6,085 bases of DNA, taken from the NCBI GenBank assembly GCA_902495985.1, contig CABUZF010000078.1:1-6085 (forward strand), read 5' to 3'. Position numbers and translations under genes: made by a program. Shown here in pieces: positions 1-5,143 of the stretch (position 1 is its first letter; each line of letters opens with the position of its first letter). The notes under the pieces are model-generated. The model saw only the letters and a list, made by a program, of their open reading frames with translations. It ran no database searches and was not told the origin of the DNA. Source of the stretch: an uncultured Collinsella sp. Lineage in GTDB: Bacteria; Actinomycetota; Coriobacteriia; Coriobacteriales; Coriobacteriaceae.

Positions 1-731
1 CGTGGGTCATCATCGGCAAGGGCTCCAATCTGCTGGTTGCCGATGGCGGCTATCGCGGTGCCGTCATTTCGCTCGGACGTGAGTTTCAGCGCACGGTTGT
101 TGCCGATGACGGTTGTACGCTGACGGTCGGTGCGGGCGTGATGTTTGCGCGCCTGGTCAACGATGCCCTGTCGCGTAGCCTCTCGGGCCTTGAGTTTGCC
201 GTTGGCATCCCTGGTTCGGTCGGCGGTGCGATATCTATGAATGCCGGCACACGGACCGAGTGGATTGGCTCGCTGGTTGAGGATGTCGTAACGTTTGACC
301 CGGCATCCGGTATCAAGCATTATGCGGGGTCCGAGATCACTTGGGGCTACCGCGAATGTAGCCTTCCCCGCAATGAGATCATCCTCGAGTGCGTGCTCAA
401 GCTTAAACCGGCGCCCAAGGCCGACATTCGCGAGCGCATGGAGCGGTACCTGACGAGGCGCAAGCGTACGCAGCCCATGGGTCGCGCATCCTGCGGGTCG
501 GTCTTTCGCAATCCGCCCGATGCGAGTGTGGGCAAGCTTATCGAGGATTGTGGATTAAAGGGTTTTTCAATTGGCGGCGCGGAAGTTTCGCCCGTTCACG
601 CTAATTTTATCGTTAATAACGGAACTGCCTCGGCCGATGACGTTGCCGCGGTTATCAGACATGTGCACGGAAAGGTGAGGGAGGCGTATGGCATCGAGCT
701 CAGACCGGAAGTTAAATTCCTCGGCTTCTAG
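1..731 (+). CDS. murB: UDP-N-acetylenolpyruvoylglucosamine reductase MurB, 5' end missing
   Basis: MurB is the cytoplasmic FAD enzyme that uses NADPH to reduce UDP-GlcNAc-enolpyruvate to UDP-MurNAc, the second committed step of peptidoglycan precursor synthesis. The frame is open from base 3 to the TAG at 729-731, giving 242 codons; MurB proteins are usually about 300 residues, so some 55-60 N-terminal residues lie outside the window. Visible family motifs, in order, are the FAD-binding GKGSNLLVADGG near the left edge, GIPGSVGGAISMNAG, a YRECS segment, CGSVFRNP, GLKGFSIGGAEVSP-HANFIVN and the terminal RPEVKFLG. The Ser codon at 498-500 (in GSVFRNP) should be the catalytic acid of the family, and the Glu codon at 708-710 (in RPEV) the conserved C-terminal catalytic Glu. 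Both are present, so the enzyme should be active. Its last 44 bases overlap ftsQ, as expected inside a dcw cluster. Confidence 0.96.
   Translation, partial: WVIIGKGSNLLVADGGYRGAVISLGREFQRTVVADDGCTLTVGAGVMFARLVNDALSRSLSGLEFAVGIPGSVGGAISMNAGTRTEWIGSLVEDVVTFDPASGIKHYAGSEITWGYRECSLPRNEIILECVLKLKPAPKADIRERMERYLTRRKRTQPMGRASCGSVFRNPPDASVGKLIEDCGLKGFSIGGAEVSPVHANFIVNNGTASADDVAAVIRHVHGKVREAYGIELRPEVKFLGF
677..684 (+). promoter_or_regulatory. Possible ribosome binding site of ftsQ, inside murB
   Basis: A purine run GAGGGAGG ends 3 bases before the ftsQ ATG. This is shorter than the usual 5-9 base spacing. An AAAGGTGAGG stretch starting at 671 offers an alternative pairing with better spacing. Since murB translation runs through the site, coupling probably helps. 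Confidence 0.5.
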
Positions 732-1944
732 AGCATCGAAACCCACCTTCCGCCGCGCCGGAGGGCGTTCCGGCGCGCCTGCCAAACCTCAACGCAATAC
801 CGTCGCGCATTCTAAGTCTGTCGGGCATGCTCGACAGACCAGTCGTCCGGTCGTCGGCTCGCAGCTCGGTAATCGTCCGGCCGCAAAAAAGTCCTCGCGT
901 CCCTCGGTGACGTCAAAGCCTGTTATGGGCGCCAAACCTGCCCGTCCCATGGCAACTCCTAAGCCCTCGACAGGAACTAAAGCGCCGCGTCCAGGTCGCA
1001 CGCTGGGCGCATCGAAACCGCGCTCGCTGACATCGGTCCCGGTTACCGTCAAGAAGCCTTCGGGTAAAAAAAGCGTCAACCCGTTGTCTTCACTTGGGGC
1101 GATGGTAAATAAAACATCAGACGCCGCTTCTGTCGTTACAGGCAAAGGCAAAATCGTGGGCGGCGTTCTGGCCGTCTTGGCCGTGCTCGTCGTCGTTGCC
1201 ATCGTGGTGATTAACTCTGGATTGTTTACCGCCACTGATATTCAGATTCAAGGCAGCGAGCATGTGACGAAGCACGATGCTATCCAGCTGATCGATTTGC
1301 CCGAGGGAACGTCGCTTTTTAACGTCGATCCCGACCAGATTACCGAGGATCTCAAGCAGAACCCGTGGGTCTCGGGCGTGGATGTCCAGCGTCAGTTCCC
1401 GCATACGCTCATCATTACGCCTATGGAGCGCAAGGTCATCGCAATTGCCTATATCAGCTCCGATGACCTTGCCTGGGCCATCGGGGATGATGACACCTGG
1501 ATCGCCCCACTGTCGACGTCGGTCGAAGTGGACGACCAGGGCAACGTCATCACGACAGGGCAGGGCTCAGATACCCTGACCGGAATCGATGCCGCGCTGG
1601 CGCTCGCTAAGCATTATGGCGCGGTGCTGTTGACTGATGTCTCGGCGGATGTCGCTCCGGTTTCCGGCCAGGCGGTGAACTCCAAAGCCGTTAAGGCCGG
1701 CCTGGATTATGTGCGTGGTTTTTCGAGCGAGTTCTTGGGACAAGTCAAGGATATTTCCACGCCTTCGGTCGAAGCCATCTCGGCAAACCTCAATAACGGC
1801 ATTGAGGTGTCGCTGGGCGATTCGAACGATATCGCCAAGAAAGAACGCGTAGTCACCAAGTTGCTTTCGCAGGTAGAGGGCGTAACGTATATCAATGTGC
1901 GCTCTCCGGGCAACTACACATTTAGGAATGCTCCGACCTCGTAG
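688..1944 (+). CDS. ftsQ: Cell division protein FtsQ/DivIB with long basic N-terminal tail
   Basis: FtsQ/DivIB is a bitopic divisome protein that bridges FtsL/FtsB and the FtsW-FtsI synthase; its extracytoplasmic POTRA and beta domains carry the contacts. The 418-residue product has a cytoplasmic tail (1-155) rich in S, P, K and R, a single membrane helix at about 157-176, a POTRA domain at about 181-250 (FTATDIQIQGSEHVTK, then a PWVSGVDVQRQFPHTL segment) and a beta domain ending in the typical YINVRSPGNY at 401-410. Function is assigned from this architecture and from the murB-ftsQ-ftsZ order. The ATG at 688 is the first possible start, because an in-frame TGA sits at 676-678. A GAGGGAGG run (677-684) lies only 3 bases upstream, so initiation may also depend on coupling to murB translation. 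The next in-frame candidates, GTG 907 and ATG 925, lack an obvious ribosome site. The tail is longer than I expect for this family. Confidence 0.92.
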   Translation: MASSSDRKLNSSASRASKPTFRRAGGRSGAPAKPQRNTVAHSKSVGHARQTSRPVVGSQLGNRPAAKKSSRPSVTSKPVMGAKPARPMATPKPSTGTKAPRPGRTLGASKPRSLTSVPVTVKKPSGKKSVNPLSSLGAMVNKTSDAASVVTGKGKIVGGVLAVLAVLVVVAIVVINSGLFTATDIQIQGSEHVTKHDAIQLIDLPEGTSLFNVDPDQITEDLKQNPWVSGVDVQRQFPHTLIITPMERKVIAIAYISSDDLAWAIGDDDTWIAPLSTSVEVDDQGNVITTGQGSDTLTGIDAALALAKHYGAVLLTDVSADVAPVSGQAVNSKAVKAGLDYVRGFSSEFLGQVKDISTPSVEAISANLNNGIEVSLGDSNDIAKKERVVTKLLSQVEGVTYINVRSPGNYTFRNAPTS

Positions 1945-2075
1945 CGCTGGTTGTTACTTTGTTGAGGGGCCATACCACGCCGTTTATCTGGTTTGTTTGG
2001 TTTTCACGGTCAATTATTTGACTGATACGTTCATAATGTGCAAACATAATACGGTTTACCTTTGCATTTACTTTC

Positions 2076-2087
2076 AACCTGAAGGTT
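2076..2087. repeat. Inverted repeat AACCT-GA-AGGTT upstream of ftsZ
   Basis: Perfect 5-base arms (2076-2080 and 2083-2087) around a 2-base centre. The size suits a small dimeric repressor or activator site, but arms this short arise fairly easily by chance in a 200-base leader. Operator function is only a possibility. Confidence 0.3.
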
Positions 2088-2098
2088 AATGTGCGCAG

Positions 2099-2108
2099 GG
2101 GTCGACCC
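2099..2108. repeat. Perfect 10-base palindrome GGGTCGACCC in the ftsZ leader
   Basis: An uninterrupted palindrome 35 bases upstream of the ftsZ start codon. It is followed at 2107-2117 by a second small inverted repeat (CCAT-GCT-ATGG). These could be an operator or a weak mRNA hairpin; neither is supported beyond the symmetry. Confidence 0.25.
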
Positions 2109-2132
2109 ATGCTATGGCTATAACCTTTGTTC

Positions 2133-2137
2133 GGAGG
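2133..2137 (+). promoter_or_regulatory. Ribosome binding site that fixes the ftsZ start
   Basis: GGAGG with 6 bases to the ATG at 2144. An in-frame ATG at 2114 would add ten residues but has no ribosome site in front of it, and it would place this site inside the coding region. The downstream ATG is therefore preferred. Confidence 0.85.
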
Positions 2138-2143
2138 ACCGAC

Positions 2144-3298
2144 ATGCACGAGACAGAGATCAACAACTACCTTGCCGTCATTAAGGTGGTCGGCGTCGGC
2201 GGCGGCGGTACCAACGCGGTCAATCGAATGATCGAAGAGGGCATCCGCGGCGTCGAGTTTGTTGCCATCAACACCGATGCTCAGGCACTCGCGATCTCTG
2301 ATGCCGATATCAAGGTGCACATCGGCACCGACCTTACCCGCGGCCTGGGCGCCGGCGCCAACCCCGAGGTTGGCCGCAAGGCTGCCGATGAGTCCCGCGA
2401 CGACATTGCCGAGGCGCTTGCTGGTGCCGACATGGTGTTCATCACCTGCGGCGAGGGCGGTGGCACCGGTACCGGCGCTGCTCCCATCGTTGCCGATATC
2501 GCGATGAACGAGGTCGGTGCACTGACCGTCGCCGTCGTGACCAAGCCCTTCACCTTCGAGGGCCGCAAGCGCAAGAAGAGCGCCGAGGAGGGCATTAAGA
2601 CCCTCTCCGATTGCGTCGACACCATGATTGTCATCCCTAACGATAAGCTGCTCGACATCGCCGAGAAGAAGACCACCATGCTCGAGGCCTTCGCGATTGC
2701 TGATGGCGTCCTTTCCCAGGGCACCCAGGGCATCACCGACCTCATCACCGTCCCCGGTATCATCAACCTGGACTTCGCCGATGTTAAGACCATCATGAAG
2801 CAGGCCGGTACCGCCATGATGGGTATCGGTACCTCTTCTGGGGATACCCGTGCCGTCGACGCAGCCCAGCAGGCCATCTCCAGCCCGCTGCTCGAGAGCT
2901 CCATCGATGGTGCCACACGCGTGCTGCTCTCCATCGCCGGTTCCAAGGACCTGGGCATCCAGGAGATCAGCGACGCCGCCGACGTTGTCGCCAACGCCGT
3001 CGACCCCGAGGCCAACATCATCTTCGGTACCGTTGTCGACGAGTCCCTGGGCGATCAGGTGCGTATCACCGTCATCGCTACGGGCTTCTCCGACTCCAAC
3101 GTCAACCGTCAGGACGAGCTCTTTGCTGCTCAGCAGTCTCAGAGCAAGGCCGCTGCCTCCGCTGAGCCGCAGCGCACCGCTCCGGCCACCAGCCCGGCTC
3201 AGGCCGCTCCGACCCGCAACGTCGGTGGCACCGAGCTTCCTAACTTCGGCAACGATCAGTTCGAGCTTCCCGACTTCCTGAAGCGCGGCAGCTTCTAA
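2144..3298 (+). CDS. ftsZ: Cell division GTPase FtsZ
   Basis: FtsZ is the tubulin-like GTPase that polymerises at midcell and recruits the divisome. The start at 2144 is chosen for its GGAGG site and gives 384 residues, a normal length. The nucleotide-binding N-terminal domain shows the glycine-rich GVGGGGTNAVNRM (17-29) and the tubulin signature GGGTGTG (105-111). The T7 synergy loop NLDFADV (208-214) keeps the acidic residues that complete GTP hydrolysis in the next subunit. After about residue 318 comes a roughly 50-residue A/S/P/Q-rich linker, then the conserved C-terminal peptide ELPDFLKR (374-381), which in other bacteria binds FtsA, SepF, ZipA or similar partners. All key residues are present. 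Codon use is strongly biased to C-ending codons (GCC, ACC, ATC, GTC), more than in murB or pgeF, which fits high expression. It has its own leader and terminator, so it can probably be transcribed alone as well as from upstream. Confidence 0.98.
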   Translation: MHETEINNYLAVIKVVGVGGGGTNAVNRMIEEGIRGVEFVAINTDAQALAISDADIKVHIGTDLTRGLGAGANPEVGRKAADESRDDIAEALAGADMVFITCGEGGGTGTGAAPIVADIAMNEVGALTVAVVTKPFTFEGRKRKKSAEEGIKTLSDCVDTMIVIPNDKLLDIAEKKTTMLEAFAIADGVLSQGTQGITDLITVPGIINLDFADVKTIMKQAGTAMMGIGTSSGDTRAVDAAQQAISSPLLESSIDGATRVLLSIAGSKDLGIQEISDAADVVANAVDPEANIIFGTVVDESLGDQVRITVIATGFSDSNVNRQDELFAAQQSQSKAAASAEPQRTAPATSPAQAAPTRNVGGTELPNFGNDQFELPDFLKRGSF

Positions 3299-3323
3299 GT
3301 CGTTCTTTGCATTGTTGTGCACA

Positions 3324-3357
3324 GGGGCGTGTCCGTATGGACGCGCCCTTTTTATTT
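3324..3357 (+). terminator. Rho-independent terminator of ftsZ
   Basis: Arms 3325-3334 (GGGCGTGTCC) and 3339-3348 (GGACGCGCCC) form a ten-pair GC-rich stem with a single G-U wobble and a GTAT loop. They are followed by TTTTTATTT (3349-3357). The stem lies 26 bases after the ftsZ stop, so most transcripts of the division cluster should end here and the following genes need their own promoter. Confidence 0.9.
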
Positions 3358-3385
3358 CGACTTTGTAAACTAGAACCTCCAATCT

Positions 3386-3403
3386 CTTTACGTTCCCTTT
3401 ACG
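3386..3403 (+). promoter_or_regulatory. Pho-box-like direct repeat upstream of pgeF-pst
   Basis: Two identical CTTTACG heptamers (3386-3392 and 3397-3403) are separated by four bases, giving an 11-base period. Seven-base units with four-base spacers are the known architecture of PhoB/PhoP sites in several phyla (for example CTGTCAT units in E. coli and GTTCACC-like units in Streptomyces). The unit here shares the T-T-x-A-C core with the Streptomyces one. The next positions at 11-base steps match poorly (CCTCCAG at 3408-3414 has 3 of 7). The link to phosphate control rests on the spacing and on the downstream pst genes; no regulator gene is in view. Confidence 0.45.
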
Positions 3404-3429
3404 ATTGCCTCCAGCGCAGCAGGTATCCT

Positions 3430-3456
3430 TTTAGAGAAGTATGACAGCCGTATAAA
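3430..3456 (+). promoter_or_regulatory. Candidate promoter for the pgeF-pst operon
   Basis: TATAAA at 3451-3456 matches 5 of 6 bases of the -10 consensus. A TTTAGA at 3430-3435 (4 of 6 for -35) lies 15 bases upstream, slightly close. Transcription would start near 3463 and leave a leader of about 45 bases. An alternative -10, TATCCT at 3424-3429, lies 20 bases past the Pho-like repeat. Because ftsZ ends in a strong terminator, a promoter somewhere in 3358-3490 is expected, but its exact position is uncertain. Confidence 0.4.
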
Positions 3457-3466
3457 CGCTGGCTGT
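3444..3466. repeat. Inverted repeat ACAGCC / GGCTGT around the candidate -10
   Basis: Perfect 6-base arms at 3444-3449 and 3461-3466 frame an 11-base centre that contains the TATAAA hexamer. A site with this geometry would suit a repressor that covers the promoter. A hairpin in RNA is less likely if transcription starts near 3463. Confidence 0.35.
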
Positions 3467-3467
3467 A

Positions 3468-3480
3468 GCGGCGATGCCGC
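3468..3480 (+). repeat. Small GC hairpin in the pgeF leader
   Basis: GCGGC-GAT-GCCGC forms a 5-pair stem with a 3-base loop, 16 bases upstream of the pgeF ribosome site. It has no T-tract, so it is not a terminator. It could modestly shape the leader RNA or be incidental. Confidence 0.25.
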
Positions 3481-3495
3481 GGTACTTGTGTTATT

Positions 3496-3501
3496 AGGAG
3501 G
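3496..3501 (+). promoter_or_regulatory. Strong ribosome binding site that fixes the pgeF start
   Basis: A perfect AGGAGG with 7 bases to the ATG at 3509. An in-frame GTG at 3488 lies upstream of this site and would add seven residues that encode the site itself, so it is rejected as the start. Confidence 0.9.
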
Positions 3502-3508
3502 CTTTAGT

Positions 3509-4309
3509 ATGGCAGCACGTGCGGACAAAGTTTCGCGTGTCGACCATGATGGAGTTACGTTGGTGGAAGGCGCGACATCCGATGTTCGCTTTGCCTTCAC
3601 CGAGCGCGCCGGTGGTGTTTCCGAAGATGCGTACTCCTCACTCAACTTGGGCTCGCATGTTGGCGATGATCCCTTTGCTGTTCAAGAAAATCGTCGTCGC
3701 GCGCTCGAGGCTATGGGTGCCGCCGAGTGCGAGCACAACCTGCTCGTTCCCAATCAGGTCCATGGTGACCATATCGTTGCGGTGACCTCGAACGGCGCCG
3801 ATGACCTTGAGGACGTCCGCGAGCAGATTGCCGAGGGCTGCGATGCCATCGTCTGTACGGCGCATAACGTACCCGTGCTGCTCTGCTTTGCCGACTGCGT
3901 TCCCGTGGTGCTGGTGGCCCCTGGCGGATTTGCCGTGGTGCACTCCGGTTGGAAGGGCACGATTGCACGCATTTCCGCCAAGGCGTGCCAGGCGCTTTGC
4001 GATGCTGCCGGTTGCGATGCGAGCGGCGTTTCCGCCTATATCGGCCCCCATATCTTGGGTGACGAATATGAGGTATCCCAGGAACTCATGGATCGCTTTG
4101 CCGCCGAGTTCTCTTGCATCGATGCGAGTACCTCTCGCATGCTCGATCTTTCCGCTGCCATTCGCGAGGCGCTGGTAGATGTCGGTGTCGACGCGGATAA
4201 TATCGTGGATACCCAGCTTTCGACCGTGCGTCAGAACGACCGCTTTTATTCCTACCGTAACGAGGGCGGCACCTGTGGGCGCCATGCTGCGATCGGCGTG
4301 ATGCTATGA
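3509..4309 (+). CDS. pgeF: Peptidoglycan editing factor PgeF (YfiH/YlmD, multicopper-oxidase-like laccase domain)
   Basis: The family was long annotated as polyphenol oxidase or laccase-domain protein. In E. coli YfiH/PgeF limits misincorporation of L-Ser for L-Ala in the peptidoglycan stem peptide, and other relatives (mammalian FAMIN/LACC1) act on purine nucleosides. The 266-residue product shows the family landmarks NLGSHVGDD (46-54), NQVHGDHI (82-89), LLCFADCVPVVLV (124-136), FAVVHSGWKGT (141-151), YIGPHI (177-182) and FYSYRNEGG near the C terminus. The metal or active-site triad is intact as His85, Cys130 and His145. The protein has ten cysteines, and the CC commonly seen after the GP motif in Firmicutes is absent (GDEYEVS instead). 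A dcw-side location beside ftsZ is common for this family. Here, however, the gene overlaps pstS by ATGA and seems to lead the phosphate operon. The family call is firm; the exact substrate is inferred. Confidence 0.93.
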   Translation: MAARADKVSRVDHDGVTLVEGATSDVRFAFTERAGGVSEDAYSSLNLGSHVGDDPFAVQENRRRALEAMGAAECEHNLLVPNQVHGDHIVAVTSNGADDLEDVREQIAEGCDAIVCTAHNVPVLLCFADCVPVVLVAPGGFAVVHSGWKGTIARISAKACQALCDAAGCDASGVSAYIGPHILGDEYEVSQELMDRFAAEFSCIDASTSRMLDLSAAIREALVDVGVDADNIVDTQLSTVRQNDRFYSYRNEGGTCGRHAAIGVML

Positions 4310-5142
4310 GAAAGATCGTATCGGTCCTGAGCGCCGCTGTGCTTACGCTTACGCTGTGCGCCTGTTCTTCGGGATCTTCTACCTCTTCCATTACCGTCGC
4401 TGGCTCCACGACCTGCCTTCCTATCGCCGAGATTGCGGCCGAGGGCTTTAAGGAGGAGACCGGCATCGACGTGCTCGTTTCCGGTTTGGGTTCTTCTGCT
4501 GGCATCGAGGCCGTCAGCGCCGGCACGGCCGATATCGCCAGCTCCTCCCGTGGACTCAATGCCGACGAACAGGATCTGGGCCTGACTCCCATCGTCATTG
4601 CCCACGACGGTATCGCGGTCATCGTGAACGACGATAATCCGGTCGATAACCTCTCGACCGAGCAGCTCCGCGATATTTACGCCGGCAAGATCACCAACTG
4701 GAAAGAAGTCGGTGGCGAGGACCTGAGGATTCAGGTTATCAACCGAGATGAGGCGTCCGGCACGCGTGAGGCCTTTCGCACCATCGTGATGGACGGCACC
4801 CCCTTCGATCGCCGCTCGGCCGTTCTTTCGGGCACGGGCCAGGTGCGCGACGTGGTATCTCGTTCGCGCGGTGCCATTGGCTACATTTCGCTGGGCTTCG
4901 TCGATAGCCTCAACGCCAAGACCTCGGTCAAGGCCGTCTCGGTCAATCATGTTGAGGCGTCCGAGAAGACGGTCGCGAGCGGCGGCTATCCCATCTCGCG
5001 CGACCTTTACTTCTTTGTTAAGGGTGCGCCTTCGCAGCAGGCGCAGGATTACATCGACTACGTGACGTCCGAAAAGATGGACAAGCAGATTCGCGAGGCG
5101 GGCTTTATCCCCGTCACCAACGACGAGAAGGGGAGTGAGTAG
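4306..5142 (+). CDS. pstS: Phosphate-binding lipoprotein PstS
   Basis: PstS is the extracytoplasmic solute-binding component that captures orthophosphate for the PstCAB high-affinity ABC importer. The 278-residue product starts with MRKIVSVLSA and a hydrophobic run ending in LCAC; Cys20 is the predicted lipidation site (Leu17 at -3, Ala19 at -1), so it should be anchored to the outer face of the membrane. Binding segments are recognisable as AGSTTCLP (32-39), GSSAGIEAV (62-70), SSR (80-82), HDGIAVIVN (100-108) and INRDEASGTREAF (145-157), with NLSTEQLRDIYAGKITNW (115-132) between the last two. These are the conserved phosphate-contact loops of the family. The ATG overlaps the pgeF stop as ATGA and there is no good ribosome site, which implies translational coupling to pgeF. 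There is no room for a separate promoter except inside pgeF. A short C-terminal tail follows FIPVTND. Confidence 0.96.
   Translation: MRKIVSVLSAAVLTLTLCACSSGSSTSSITVAGSTTCLPIAEIAAEGFKEETGIDVLVSGLGSSAGIEAVSAGTADIASSSRGLNADEQDLGLTPIVIAHDGIAVIVNDDNPVDNLSTEQLRDIYAGKITNWKEVGGEDLRIQVINRDEASGTREAFRTIVMDGTPFDRRSAVLSGTGQVRDVVSRSRGAIGYISLGFVDSLNAKTSVKAVSVNHVEASEKTVASGGYPISRDLYFFVKGAPSQQAQDYIDYVTSEKMDKQIREAGFIPVTNDEKGSE
5130..5135 (+). promoter_or_regulatory. Ribosome binding site of pstC, inside the pstS end
   Basis: GGGGAG with 8 bases to the ATG at 5144. This decides for the ATG over an in-frame GTG at 5135 that would overlap both this site and the pstS stop. Confidence 0.7.
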
Positions 5143-5143
5143 C

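Larger units (their letters stand above)
1945..2143 (+). promoter_or_regulatory. AT-rich ftsQ-ftsZ intergenic leader, probable ftsZ control region
   Basis: These 199 bases between the ftsQ stop and the ftsZ start are much richer in A and T than the flanking genes, especially from 1981 to 2090, as expected for a promoter region. I see no terminator hairpin after ftsQ, so readthrough from the upstream cluster is possible. Candidate elements are a TTGACT at 2018-2023 and two CATAAT hexamers at 2032-2037 and 2045-2050. The spacers from TTGACT (8 and 21 bases) are not canonical, so no promoter is called precisely. Two short palindromes lie farther downstream and are listed separately. Confidence 0.4.

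Noticed and set aside
2018..2050. TTGACT with CATAAT as a standard promoter for ftsZ
   Set aside because: The two CATAAT hexamers are 8 and 21 bases from TTGACT, outside the usual 16-18. It is kept only as part of a general control region.
2054..2072. GTTTACC and ATTTACT repeated in the ftsZ leader, resembling the Pho-like CTTTACG units
   Set aside because: The period is 12 rather than 11 bases and the units share only TTTAC in an AT-rich stretch, so this is probably chance.
2114..2143. Upstream in-frame ATG for ftsZ adding ten residues
   Set aside because: No ribosome site precedes it, whereas GGAGG stands at ideal distance before 2144, and FtsZ proteins normally begin close to the first beta strand.
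1922..3382. A long open frame on the minus strand opposite ftsZ (486 codons)
   Set aside because: It is a by-product of the strong codon bias of ftsZ. The translation is low in complexity, rich in G, D and L, without a recognisable domain, and it runs across the ftsZ terminator and leader.
5135..5143. GTG start for pstC overlapping the pstS stop
   Set aside because: The GGGGAG run is well placed for the ATG at 5144 and overlaps the GTG itself.
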